From Paenibacillus piscarius (lineage in GTDB: Bacteria > Bacillota > Bacilli > Paenibacillales > Paenibacillaceae), in NCBI RefSeq assembly GCF_022234545.1, contig NZ_JAIEUI010000001.1, positions 186,001-250,000 on the forward strand: a DNA stretch of 64,000 nt. Direction: 5' to 3'. This document shows positions 43,899 through 52,710 of the stretch, one piece after another. The notes under the pieces were generated by a model. The model made no database searches and had not been told where the DNA came from. It was given only the letters and a program-made list of their open reading frames with translations. Position 1 is the first letter of the stretch. Every line of letters begins with the position of its first letter. Both the position numbers and the translations under genes were made by a program.

Positions 43899-44279
43899 AA
43901 TGTAATCGGAAAACCGATTACATTCGGCACTGCGGAGGCACACGGTCCAAATGTAATCGAAAAACCGATTACATTCGGCACTGCGGAGGCACACGGTCCA
44001 AATGTAATCGAAAAACCGATTACATTCGGCACTGCGGAGGCACGCGGTCCAAATGTAATCGAAAAACCGATTACATTGGGCGCAGCGGAGGCACGTGGGT
44101 ACAATGTAATCGAAAAACCGATTACATTCGGCGCTGCGAAGACGCGTGGGCTCAATGTAATCGAAAAATCGATTACATTCGGCGGGCGCGGGGGTGTGCG
44201 CGAATGTGTGTGAAAAACCGAATACATTCGGCGTGTACGCGGGTGTGAGAGCAAATGTGTACGAAAAATCGAATACATG
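43899..44279. repeat. Tandem array of eight ~51-bp hairpin repeats
   Basis: Eight 26-base cores start at 43899, 43950, 44001, 44052, 44103, 44154, 44203 and 44254. All steps are 51 bases except one of 49. Most read AATGTAATCG-AAAAA-CCGATTACATT, a hairpin with TGTAATCG/CGATTACA arms. The last two drift to TGTGTG or TGTGTACG on the left arm and GAATACA on the right. Spacers are also conserved (CGGCACTGCGGAGGCAC-type). Because 51 is a multiple of three, several reading frames stay open through it, but no ribosome site or signal supports a protein. Confidence 0.9.
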
Positions 44280-44912
44280 GGGCGTGCGGGGAGGTGGGGG
44301 AGACGGGTGGAGAAGGCTGGAGGGCCGGGAGCGAAGGTGTGGAGTGAAACAGTTGCCTTTTATACACTTGCTGATGAACGGAAGGCTTCTCCTACGCCAA
44401 TGGTTGGGAAAACAACACTTAATTTTGCGCATTTCCACTAAAGTGACGATATCAAACAAATTAGATGCTACTTTTCCACCTGCTCCCGCCCAATCCTGAG
44501 AATCCGGCGAATAAAGATACGTTTTTCCACTTATTTCCTAGAGAGAAGATAACACAAGTAGTTTAATTGCAGCAGAGGAGAGAAGGTGTGGTTTTCAGGC
44601 GGCCTGTCCACGCATACTCATACCAGCCCCGACCTGTCACGCAAACAATCCGCCTACACCAGCCTACTCATCTACTAACACTATCCTGCCCGCTCCCTCC
44701 CGCCAAGTTGCTGCATATGCGCCACAAGCACCACATTCCGCATAAAACTAACCAAGCTCTCTACACCTTCGGCACTCTAACTTCTTAATATAAGAAAAGC
44801 AACATTCATCCATATGAAAGCAACGTTAAGCTATATATTATAACGGGTTTGTATGATTAAATACATAAAGAATACAGCATTTTCCCGGGATTCTATTCCT
44901 GTCATAACCTGT
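44280..44912. other. Gene-free stretch after the repeat array
   Basis: No gene is supported. It begins with a G-rich segment: at 44279-44307 four G-runs (GGGG, GGGG, GGGGG, GGG) with loops of 5, 4 and 4 bases fit a G-quadruplex pattern. From about 44610 to 44740 the plus strand is C-rich and G-poor. AT-rich sequence then leads into the promoter at 44910. Confidence 0.4.
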
Positions 44913-44918
44913 TATAAT
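44910..44918 (+). promoter_or_regulatory. Extended -10 promoter of the GH27 gene
   Basis: TGTTATAAT combines the TG extension with a perfect TATAAT, but has only a weak -35 element. The transcript would start about 15 bases before the ATG at 44940, leaving just room for AAAGGATGAG as the ribosome site. Confidence 0.5.
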
Positions 44919-44939
44919 GCGAAAGGATGAGTACTGATT

Positions 44940-46103
44940 ATGGACAAACAGCAACAGCTTGGGTTAACTCCGCCGATGGGGTGGAATTCGTGGAATACTT
45001 TTACTTGGGATATTAATGAACAGCTGATCCGGGAAGCCGCGGATGCAATGGTGGCGGACGGATACAAGGATGCAGGGTACGAATACATTGTCATTGACGA
45101 CTGCTGGAGCCTGAAGGAGCGGGATGAGCAGGGCAGATTGGTCGCCGACCCGGAGAAATTCCCCAACGGAATGAAGGCGCTTGCAGATTACATTCACTCC
45201 AAAGGACTGAAGTTCGGGATGTACTCCTGTGTGGGGACGCATACCTGTGCGGGTTATCCGGGCAGCTTCGAGCATGAATTCCAGGATGCCGCTTCACTGG
45301 CCGAATGGGGTGTAGACTTCCTGAAGTATGACTACTGCTTCAAGCCCAGACATATGTCGGGAGAGCTGCTGTACAAACGGATGAGTCTTGCGCTTAAGAA
45401 CTGCGGACGGGATATTCTCTTCTCCGCATGCAACTGGGGTGAGGATAATGTCTACCAGTGGATTCGTGAATCCGGCGCGCATATGTACCGGTCTACCGGA
45501 GATATTCAGGACAGCTGGGAATCGATCAAGACGCTGGCCCTGTCGCAGCTCGATAAAGCTGCCTACACCGGGGCTTACTGCCACAATGACCTGGATATGC
45601 TCGTCGTGGGCATGTACGGGGGCAGCAACAGTGACTTCATCGGAAGCCAGATTGGCGGCTGCACGGATGTGGAGTACAAGACGCATTTCTCGCTGTGGAG
45701 CCTGATGGGGTCCCCGCTGATGATCGGCAGTGATATCCGCAAGGCGAATGAAGCGACCAAGAACATTCTGCTCAACCCCGATCTGATTGCGATCAACCAG
45801 GATATCGAGGGCCGCGGTGCTTACCGGATCAAGCCGGAGCCGCAGTGGTTCCATACCAATGAAGTGTTCATGCTGGTAAAGGTACTGGCAGACGGTGACC
45901 TGGCGATCGGCTTCTTCAACCTGAGCGATGGTCAGAGAGAGATGTCGCTGCAATTCTGGGATTTCGGGCTTCCGTATGCCTCCGGCAAATCGCTGTCCCT
46001 GTATGACTGCTGGGAGCACAAGGAGCTTGGGGTGTTCAGAGAACGCTACGCGCCGGTCGTGCCGGCCCATGACTGTCTGATTGTACGGGCCAAGATCGTC
46101 TGA
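44940..46103 (+). CDS. GH27 alpha-galactosidase
   Basis: The 387-residue enzyme has the GH27 opening GLTPPMGWNSWN, then YIVIDDCWS, nucleophile Asp131 in FLKYDYCF and acid/base Asp188 in RSTGDIQDSW. It removes alpha-1,6-galactose from galactomannan or raffinose-type oligosaccharides. Melibiose-type substrates are also possible. The length fits a single catalytic barrel plus the small C-terminal beta domain. No signal peptide is present, so it is cytosolic. It is followed 15 bases later by a small Cys-rich gene. Confidence 0.95.
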   Translation: MDKQQQLGLTPPMGWNSWNTFTWDINEQLIREAADAMVADGYKDAGYEYIVIDDCWSLKERDEQGRLVADPEKFPNGMKALADYIHSKGLKFGMYSCVGTHTCAGYPGSFEHEFQDAASLAEWGVDFLKYDYCFKPRHMSGELLYKRMSLALKNCGRDILFSACNWGEDNVYQWIRESGAHMYRSTGDIQDSWESIKTLALSQLDKAAYTGAYCHNDLDMLVVGMYGGSNSDFIGSQIGGCTDVEYKTHFSLWSLMGSPLMIGSDIRKANEATKNILLNPDLIAINQDIEGRGAYRIKPEPQWFHTNEVFMLVKVLADGDLAIGFFNLSDGQREMSLQFWDFGLPYASGKSLSLYDCWEHKELGVFRERYAPVVPAHDCLIVRAKIV

Positions 46104-46118
46104 CAGGCAGCCACAACA

Positions 46119-46316
46119 ATGAGCAGAACATGCAGAAAATGCGGCGTCCCCTTAATGACCGATGATGTGGCGATCTACCTGAAGCTGGTCACCCGCAATG
46201 CCCAGGATTTCCTGTGCATCGATTGTCTCGGGGAACAGCTGAAATGCGGCCGTGAGCCGATTGAGAAGCTGATCAAATATTTCCGGGAATCCGGCAAATG
46301 TGTGTTGTTCCGTTAG
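46119..46316 (+). CDS. Small Cys-rich zinc-ribbon-like protein
   Basis: This 65-residue protein has two CxxC pairs, Cys5-Cys8 and Cys33-Cys36, plus Cys43 and Cys61, as in a zinc-binding ribbon or treble-clef fold. It follows the GH27 gene by 15 bases with no terminator between, so it is probably cotranscribed. I do not recognise a named family. Its function is unknown; a metal-binding accessory or DNA/RNA-binding role is possible. Confidence 0.75.
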   Translation: MSRTCRKCGVPLMTDDVAIYLKLVTRNAQDFLCIDCLGEQLKCGREPIEKLIKYFRESGKCVLFR

Positions 46317-46337
46317 TACCTGCCCCAAAATCAGAGA

Positions 46338-46371
46338 CAGCTCTGTCCCCAAGGCGAGTGGGACAGAGTTG
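46338..46371 (+). terminator. Hairpin after the Cys-rich gene
   Basis: CTCTGTCCC pairs perfectly with GGGACAGAG around a loop of about ten bases. Only a weak T-rich tail follows (TTGTTC), so termination efficiency is uncertain. Confidence 0.5.
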
Positions 46372-46458
46372 TTCAGTGAGAGCAACAGTGGACGCAATTA
46401 CGTTGTCTGCCAAGTAAGGGTAAACAGACTGCATCAAGATTTCGACTGAAAAAAACGG

Positions 46459-46513
46459 AAACCCTGGTTTGTAGCAGCCGCATGCAGCGTGCGCTTACAA
46501 GCCGGGTTTTTTT
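46459..46513 (+). terminator. Strong terminator-like hairpin directly before a regulator gene
   Basis: AAACCC-TGGT-TTGTA pairs with TACAA-GCC-GGGTTT, followed by seven T residues ending at 46513, only 22 bases before the ATG at 46536. It may end the GH27 transcript, act as an attenuator for the regulator genes, or both. Confidence 0.7.
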
Positions 46514-46535
46514 GTGATGAAAAGAGGGGGATAAC

Positions 46536-48107
46536 ATGTTCAGAGTATTGCTGGTAGATGACGAGGTCTATGTCCGCAAAGGGCTGCTGGAGCTGATTCC
46601 TTGGGAATCGCTCTCCTTCTGTGTCGCAGGTGAGGCGGACAATGGTGCGCAGGCGCTGGAACTGATGGAGGCAGTGCGTCCTGATCTGGTCATTACAGAT
46701 ATCCGCATGCCGACACTGGATGGGCTGGAACTGATCCGGCGGCTGCGGGAGCAGGGTCATGCTGAGCTGATATTCATGGTTATCAGCGGCTTCAACGACT
46801 TCCAGTATGCTCAGCAGGCGCTGCGCTACGGGGTGCACGACTATCTGCTTAAGCCGATTGACGAGGAGGAGATGACCGCTGCGCTGCGCAAGCTGTCCTA
46901 TGCGCTGGGCCGGAAGCGGATTGCCGCGCAGAACAATGAGGATCTGACCACCAGCGCAATCATGGAGGCGCTGGTGCAGGACATCCTCCAGCCTGAGGAG
47001 GCTCACCCTTATGCAGTAGCGCTGGGGCTGGAGGAAGAATGCTGCTTCATCTATGCTGTATGCGAGGTCTATGCCGCTGCGCCGGACAAGCGAGCGACCT
47101 TGAAAGTCTTCCAGGAGGCATTGTATTCACTGGATGCGGGAGGCCCCGGCATCCCCGTTCTGGAGCAGCAGCCGGGAGTGTTTGGAATGCTGCTCTGCAC
47201 AAGCCGGATCGGCGGAGAGGGCAAAGGCTTGAAGCAGCCGCTGGAGCAGCTTCGTGGCGGGCTGGCCGGGCGGCTGAAGGCGGAGGTGGGTCTCTATGCA
47301 GGGGAAGCGGTGGAATCGTTGGCTTATGTCCACCGCTCCTATGAACAAGCCAACGAAGCGGTGAAGCATAAATATGCCGAGCCTGCAGGGGTGATTCTAT
47401 ACGGGCAGATAAGGGAGCAGCCGCTGTATGTGTTCGATCTGAATCCGGTCCTGACCGCCAAGCTGATACTGGAGCTGGAGGAGGGCAGACTGGAAGCCTG
47501 CCGGCAGACGGTGGAAGGCATATTCACGCTGTTCCGGGAGCAGCGCTTCACCCCGCAGGCCGTCAGCGGCTCCTTGTCCCGGTGTATGACGGGCATCCTC
47601 GGTGTGGTGAAGGAGATGGACGGTACGGAGGAGGAGATGCTGCGGCTGAAGGCACTGGCGGAAGCGGACCTGGGGCAGTGGAGCCTGCAGATGCTGCAGG
47701 AGCAGTTCCTTCTGGCAATCAGCGAGGCAGCGGTGTATATTGCGCAGCTCCGCAAGCAGAACAGCCTGGGCGGAATCAAGCCGGTCAAGCAATATATTGA
47801 TACCCATTACCATGAGAATATCAGCCTGAAGAGCATAGCTGCAGGGTTCTATATGAATGCTGTCTACTTGGGGCGTCTGTTCCGCAAAACCTATGGTGTC
47901 TATTTCAACGAATATCTGCTGGAGCTGAGGATCCGCGAGGCGAAGAAGCTGCTGCGGCAGAGCGATTTGCGGATGTATGAGATTGCTGGCCGGGTCGGCT
48001 TTCAGAATTCCGATTATTTTGTCACCCAATTCGAGAAGCTCGAACAGCAGACCCCCTCCGAATACCGGAATATGCTGATCGGCGGGAATAACGGGGCAGG
48101 GCGATGA
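46536..48107 (+). CDS. YesN-type response regulator (REC plus AraC helix-turn-helix)
   Basis: The 523-residue regulator has an intact receiver domain with Asp8/Asp9, phosphoacceptor Asp55 in TDIRMP and the LKPIDE motif. Its AraC domain (about 420-515) contains YEIAGRVGFQNSDYFVTQFE. It resembles the regulator at 3025 in length and motif wording, so the two appear to be paralogues. AGAGGGGG precedes the ATG. The kinase gene overlaps its stop codon, and the binding protein and permeases at 49956-53628 are the likely target. Confidence 0.93.
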   Translation: MFRVLLVDDEVYVRKGLLELIPWESLSFCVAGEADNGAQALELMEAVRPDLVITDIRMPTLDGLELIRRLREQGHAELIFMVISGFNDFQYAQQALRYGVHDYLLKPIDEEEMTAALRKLSYALGRKRIAAQNNEDLTTSAIMEALVQDILQPEEAHPYAVALGLEEECCFIYAVCEVYAAAPDKRATLKVFQEALYSLDAGGPGIPVLEQQPGVFGMLLCTSRIGGEGKGLKQPLEQLRGGLAGRLKAEVGLYAGEAVESLAYVHRSYEQANEAVKHKYAEPAGVILYGQIREQPLYVFDLNPVLTAKLILELEEGRLEACRQTVEGIFTLFREQRFTPQAVSGSLSRCMTGILGVVKEMDGTEEEMLRLKALAEADLGQWSLQMLQEQFLLAISEAAVYIAQLRKQNSLGGIKPVKQYIDTHYHENISLKSIAAGFYMNAVYLGRLFRKTYGVYFNEYLLELRIREAKKLLRQSDLRMYEIAGRVGFQNSDYFVTQFEKLEQQTPSEYRNMLIGGNNGAGR

Positions 48108-49849
48108 AGAGATTCCTGAATGCGCTGAAATTGCGCGATAAGCTGCTGCTGATGTATATGCTGTCCGTATTCCTTCCCATTGTTCTTACCAATGTAGTGT
48201 TCTACCAGGTGACCGCCTCCAATATCCGCAACCAGAAGATCCGTGATGCGGACATGGCGCTGAACAACCTGAAGAACGATCTGCGGGTGATAGTAGACCA
48301 GGGGGTGGGCCTGTCCTATTCGCTGTATACCGATTCAATCTTCAACAGAACCATCTCCCGCAGATTTGCCAGCCAAAAGGAGTATGTGGATATCTTCAAT
48401 TCCTATCTGAGAGGAGCATTGGATGACCGGAACATCCAGTGGGTCCGCCGGTACATGGTCTATACGGACAATCCCACCATTCTGGCCTCGGGTTATATGG
48501 ACCGCCTGAGCGCCGGGGAACGCAGGTCTGACTGGTATACCCGATCGCTGGCCTTTGCGGCCTCTTATCCGGCCTTTGTCTACGCCGACCAGAAGTTCAG
48601 CCTTATCCAGCGTCTTAATAATTACAATACCGGCGGCTTCGAGCAGCTCGTGAAGATTGATCTGAACATGGAACAGATCCAGCAGCTCTTCAGGGGCAGC
48701 GGATTCGACGGTAAGGTGTATCTGGTGGACCCGCAGGGGCGGGTGCAATACAGCAATGCTGCAGGCGGCTACGTGCAGGAGGTCTATTACCACGATCTCC
48801 GTCTGTCTAAAAGCTCGCACAGCTTCCGCGCCGCCTACAGCGGTATTACCTATCTGGAGGGCTGGGCGCTGCAGGGCGTGCTGGACGAGCAGAGTGTACT
48901 GAAGGAGGTCCGCCAATCAAGATCCTTCGTCATCTGGCTGGCCTGTATCAACTTTGTGCTGCCCACGGTAATTCTGGCTATGATGTCAAGGTCCATCCAT
49001 GTCCGGCTGGTGCGGATTCTGAAGCATATGAAGAAGGTAAAGGCCCAGAACTTTCAGACCATTCCCCCTGGGGAAGCGAGGGACGAGATTGGGCAGTTGA
49101 CCGAGGAATTTAACCGGATGACCGAGACCATTCATAGTCTGATTAAAGAGGTGTATGTGGCGGATATCCAGAAGAAGAACCTGGAGCTGAAGCAGCAGCA
49201 GGCCCGGCTGCATGCCCTTCACAGCCAGATCAACCCCCACTTCCTGTTCAATTCACTGGAATCGGTGCGGATGCGCAGTATTATCAAGGGGGAGACAGAG
49301 ACAGCGAAGGTCATTAAACACATGGCCAAAATGTTCCGTAAATCGCTCTCCTGGAGCAGTAATGACGTGACGGTCCGTGAAGAGCTGGAGCTGATCGAGA
49401 GCTTCCTCACTATCCAGCAATACCGCTTCGGAGACAAGCTGGAATCCAGCATTGTGGCTGACCCTGCAGCACTGGATATGCGCATTCCCAAGATGGTGCT
49501 GCTGCCGTTCGTGGAGAATGCCAGCATCCACGGTATTGAATCCAGCCCCGGTAAGGGTGTTATCGTAATTACTGTTGCACTGGAACAGGACCGGCTGTTC
49601 TTCCGGTTTGAAGACAACGGCATCGGCATAGACCAAGATAAGCGGGAGGAACTGCTCCGGTATCTGGAGGAGGACGAGGATATCGGCGAGCGGGTCGGCA
49701 TGAAGAATGCGTACTGCCGCCTGAAGCTATGCTACAGCACCGGCTTTGCGTTTGCGGTGAATAGCCGCTGCGGGGAGGGAACGGTGATTGAAATCGGACT
49801 TCCGCTGCCGGACGGGCAGCCACAGAAGGGAAATAATATGTTTTCCTAA
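48104..49849 (+). CDS. YesM-type membrane sensor histidine kinase
   Basis: The 581-residue kinase overlaps the regulator by four bases (ATGA). It has transmembrane segments at about 14-36 and 272-294, an extracellular sensor region between them, a HAMP linker, QINPHFLFN with His379, an N-box FVENASIHGIE and a G1 box DNGIGID. It matches the kinase at 4609 in length and layout. Confidence 0.93.
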   Translation: MKRFLNALKLRDKLLLMYMLSVFLPIVLTNVVFYQVTASNIRNQKIRDADMALNNLKNDLRVIVDQGVGLSYSLYTDSIFNRTISRRFASQKEYVDIFNSYLRGALDDRNIQWVRRYMVYTDNPTILASGYMDRLSAGERRSDWYTRSLAFAASYPAFVYADQKFSLIQRLNNYNTGGFEQLVKIDLNMEQIQQLFRGSGFDGKVYLVDPQGRVQYSNAAGGYVQEVYYHDLRLSKSSHSFRAAYSGITYLEGWALQGVLDEQSVLKEVRQSRSFVIWLACINFVLPTVILAMMSRSIHVRLVRILKHMKKVKAQNFQTIPPGEARDEIGQLTEEFNRMTETIHSLIKEVYVADIQKKNLELKQQQARLHALHSQINPHFLFNSLESVRMRSIIKGETETAKVIKHMAKMFRKSLSWSSNDVTVREELELIESFLTIQQYRFGDKLESSIVADPAALDMRIPKMVLLPFVENASIHGIESSPGKGVIVITVALEQDRLFFRFEDNGIGIDQDKREELLRYLEEDEDIGERVGMKNAYCRLKLCYSTGFAFAVNSRCGEGTVIEIGLPLPDGQPQKGNNMFS

Positions 49850-49877
49850 GCAGGAGGTATGGTTTTCCGGGTAAACA

Positions 49878-49891
49878 AGAAAGCGGTTACT
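49878..49891 (+). promoter_or_regulatory. cre-like site before binding-protein gene
   Basis: AGAAAGCGGTTACT matches the cre consensus except at its first and last positions. It sits just before a possible -10 element TATATT (49895-49900), about 65 bases before the start codon at 49956. Its placement is similar to the site at 6393. Confidence 0.35.
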
Positions 49892-49955
49892 TGATATATT
49901 TAGGAGGCTTACAAGCGGTAAGTAATTCCAGAATCAAAAGGGGGATATGATCAAC

Positions 49956-51635
49956 ATGTTCAAAAAAAAGGTGCTCACCGCGGGCCTGGTGCTGGCCTTA
50001 ATGGCAGGATTGGCCGGGTGCAGCTCACCCGGGAATACAGGCAACAGCGCTGCACCCGGTAATACTTCGGATAACAAGGGTGATACTCCAGTTACATTCA
50101 AGTATTTCAGCTTCGGCGGTCCCAAGAAGCAGGTGCTGGCCAGCGAGACAGACATCGGCAGGGAGCTGCAGAAGCAGACAGGCGTGGACTGGAATATTGA
50201 ATACCTGGTCGGCGATGGGGATACCAAAGCGGGCGTGATGATTGCCAGCGGCGATTATCCCGATATTATCGACTCCAGCGGTCAGATGGCCAAGCTGATG
50301 GATGCCGGTGCTTTCATCCCGCTTGATGACCTGATTGACAAGTACGGTCCGAACATCAAGCGCGTCTACGGGCCGTATTACGATAAGTTCAGACAGAAGG
50401 ACGGCAAGCTGTACTTCTTCCCGTACGGCGCGAATATCGGCTATCTGCCGGAGCCTAACTTCCAGACGGGATTCTATCTGCAGCGCGCGGTTCTGAAGGA
50501 GTTCAATTATCCCAAGATCAAGACACTCGACGAGTATTTTGATCTGATTAAGAAGTATAAGGAGAAGCATCCGAAGGTGAACGGACAGGATACCATCGGC
50601 TTTGCCACCTCCGCCGGCGAGCAGGGCAGCTTTTATACGCTGCAGAATCCGGCCATGCATCTGGCAGGCTCACCCAACGACGGCAGTACGATTATCGATA
50701 TGAAGACCTATGAAGCGAAGCTGGTGGCCGGCTCGGACTATCAGAAGCGGTGGATTCAGAAGCTGAATCAGGCGAATGCTGAAGGTCTGGTAGATCCGGA
50801 ATCCTTTACCATGAACAAAGACCAGTACCTGGCCAAGCTGACCTCCGGGCGTGTACTGGGCTACTTCAACTACTCCTGGCAGGTGGGCGATGCCACGAAC
50901 AATCTGAAGAAGGCCGGAGATGATGACAAGCGCTACCTGGCGCTGCCGATTGTTTTTGACAAGGAGACCACAGATCAATATATTGACCCTCCGGGCTTCG
51001 TCAACAACTATGGCGTCGGAATTACAGTGAAGGCCAAGGACCCGGTGCGGATTATCAAGTATTTCGACAATCTGCTCAAGGAAGAGAACCAGATTCTCGT
51101 ACAATGGGGCATCAAGGATGTCAGCTATTCTGTGAACGACCAGGGCCGCTTCTACTTCGCGAACGATGAACAGCGGCAGCTTCATGAAGACCCGGAGAAG
51201 ACGCTGAAATTCGGCTTCGACTACTTCAACTACAGCTGGCCGCGTTACGGCAGCAGCTCCATTCTGCAGGATGGCAACGCTTATGGCCCGGGAGGCCAGC
51301 CGGAGGTCGCCACCTTCAGCTATACCGAAGGGGATAAGAAGATTCTGGCCGCCTATGGGGTCAAGACGTTCAGCGAGCTGTTCAGCCAGCCGGAGGAGCG
51401 TCCCTGGTTCCCGGCCTGGTCGATTGCCCTGGAGCAAGGATCACCGGAGCGGATGTTCATTACCAAGGCAGATGATCTGCAGCGGGCCAGTCTGCCGTCG
51501 ATGATTCTGGACACTCCGGCCAACTTCAACAAGAATTGGGAGGAGTATATGAACCAGTTCAACAAGCTGGACAAGAAGGTCTATGAGGATTTCATAACCA
51601 AGGCTGTGAAGGACCGCATTGCCGGTAAGTGGTAA
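49956..51635 (+). CDS. Sugar ABC transporter binding lipoprotein (LplA-like)
   Basis: The 559-residue lipoprotein has lipobox LAGC (Cys22), a Gly/Asn/Ser linker and a large solute-binding domain. I start at ATG 49956, about 11 bases after AAGGGGG. The in-frame ATG at 49947 is only two or three bases from that ribosome site. It resembles the protein at 6454 throughout (for example GAFIPLDDLIDKYGPNIKRVYG) but differs enough that the sugar bound may not be the same. It should work with the permeases at 51724 and 52711. Confidence 0.92.
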   Translation: MFKKKVLTAGLVLALMAGLAGCSSPGNTGNSAAPGNTSDNKGDTPVTFKYFSFGGPKKQVLASETDIGRELQKQTGVDWNIEYLVGDGDTKAGVMIASGDYPDIIDSSGQMAKLMDAGAFIPLDDLIDKYGPNIKRVYGPYYDKFRQKDGKLYFFPYGANIGYLPEPNFQTGFYLQRAVLKEFNYPKIKTLDEYFDLIKKYKEKHPKVNGQDTIGFATSAGEQGSFYTLQNPAMHLAGSPNDGSTIIDMKTYEAKLVAGSDYQKRWIQKLNQANAEGLVDPESFTMNKDQYLAKLTSGRVLGYFNYSWQVGDATNNLKKAGDDDKRYLALPIVFDKETTDQYIDPPGFVNNYGVGITVKAKDPVRIIKYFDNLLKEENQILVQWGIKDVSYSVNDQGRFYFANDEQRQLHEDPEKTLKFGFDYFNYSWPRYGSSSILQDGNAYGPGGQPEVATFSYTEGDKKILAAYGVKTFSELFSQPEERPWFPAWSIALEQGSPERMFITKADDLQRASLPSMILDTPANFNKNWEEYMNQFNKLDKKVYEDFITKAVKDRIAGKW

Positions 51636-51658
51636 GGCTCTCCTGCAGAGATTAACAG

Positions 51659-51689
51659 AAGCCCGGGGGCCGAAGGGCTCCCGGAGCTT
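51659..51689 (+). other. Intercistronic stem-loop between binding protein and permease genes
   Basis: AAGC-CCGGGGGCC pairs with GGGCTCCCGG-AGCTT around a GAA loop with one bulge. Its position matches the hairpin at 8193. No T-run follows. Confidence 0.5.
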
Positions 51690-51723
51690 CAACTCATCAA
51701 GGCGAGGAAGGGAGTTAGATGAA

Positions 51724-52695
51724 GTGGAGAAACCTGTATATGCTGTGTCTCCGACCTCCGGTGCGGGGAGAGCGGAAGTAGGCAGAACAAAGCGTTTTTG
51801 GAGCCTGCTGATTCAGCAGAAGACTCTGGCCTTTATGTGCATTCCGTTTGTGCTGTGGGCGTTCGTATTCAAATATCTGCCGATTTGGGGCTGGACCATG
51901 GCCTTTCAGAACTTCAAGCCGGCGCGGAGCTTCAGCCAACAGGAATGGGTGGGGCTCAAGAACTTCCGGGTGCTGTTCGAGGACAATACGTTCTACCGGG
52001 TGCTGCGCAATACGCTGGTTATGAGCTCTATTCAACTGGTCTTGGGCTTCGTTACCGCGATCACTCTGGCTCTGCTGCTTAATGAGCTGAAGAATCTGGT
52101 ATTTAAGCGTGTCGTTCAGACCGTCAGTTACTTGCCGCACTTTATATCCTGGGTCGTTGCCTCCAGCATTGTGCTGACGGTGCTGTCGCCGGACGGTATT
52201 GTGAACCTGCTGCTGACCAAGCTGCACCTGCTGGATCAGCCTGTGCTCTGGATGGCCAAGGGGAATTATTTCTGGGGAATCCTGGCTACCACCCAGGTGT
52301 GGAAGGACGTGGGCTGGAATACTATCATCTATCTGGCCGCAATGACCTCCATTGATCCTGCCCAATACGAAGCAGCTGAAATTGATGGAGCCAGCCGGTT
52401 TCAGCGGATGCTTAATATTACCCTGCCGGGCCTGAAGCCGGTTATTATTATTCTGTTAATTATGAATCTGGGCAATATCCTGGAATCCGGCTTTGAGCCG
52501 CAATATTTGCTCGGCAACGGCATGAATCTGGAATTCTCGGAGAACCTGGATATTTTCGTACTGAAATACGGCTTGGGTATGGGCAGCTTCTCCCTGGGAA
52601 CGGCCGCAGGCATATTCAAGACTGTGGTCAGCTTCATCTTCCTGTTCTCCGCTAACTCTATTGCCAAGCGGATGGGCGAGAGCAGACTATTCTAA
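51724..52695 (+). CDS. Sugar ABC transporter permease (LplB-like)
   Basis: The 323-residue membrane protein starts at GTG 51724, 9 bases after GGAG. The frame is open back to 51619, but the extra residues overlap the binding-protein gene end and the stem-loop. It has about six spans and an EAA loop with EAAEIDGASRFQRM and TLPGLKP. Its sequence parallels the permease at 8265, down to the end RMGESRLF versus RMGEARLY. Confidence 0.92.
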   Translation: MEKPVYAVSPTSGAGRAEVGRTKRFWSLLIQQKTLAFMCIPFVLWAFVFKYLPIWGWTMAFQNFKPARSFSQQEWVGLKNFRVLFEDNTFYRVLRNTLVMSSIQLVLGFVTAITLALLLNELKNLVFKRVVQTVSYLPHFISWVVASSIVLTVLSPDGIVNLLLTKLHLLDQPVLWMAKGNYFWGILATTQVWKDVGWNTIIYLAAMTSIDPAQYEAAEIDGASRFQRMLNITLPGLKPVIIILLIMNLGNILESGFEPQYLLGNGMNLEFSENLDIFVLKYGLGMGSFSLGTAAGIFKTVVSFIFLFSANSIAKRMGESRLF

Positions 52696-52710
52696 CAGGA
52701 GGTGCAGTTC

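Noticed and set aside
43797..44213. Open frame encoding a NVIEKPITF-type repeat protein
   Set aside because: The frame stays open because the 51-bp step is a multiple of three. Several frames on both strands are open equally, and there is no ribosome site.
43899..44279. Possible CRISPR array (regular hairpin repeats)
   Set aside because: The spacers are themselves repeats of one sequence, and no cas genes are nearby. It is a tandem repeat, not CRISPR.
42105..44459. 784-residue antisense open frame
   Set aside because: It runs opposite to the GH5 gene, which has clear catalytic motifs and a signal peptide. The frame is a GC-rich shadow extended through the repeat array.
44567..44788. 73-residue frame before the GH27 gene
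   Set aside because: It lies in C-rich, G-poor sequence with no ribosome site or recognisable features.
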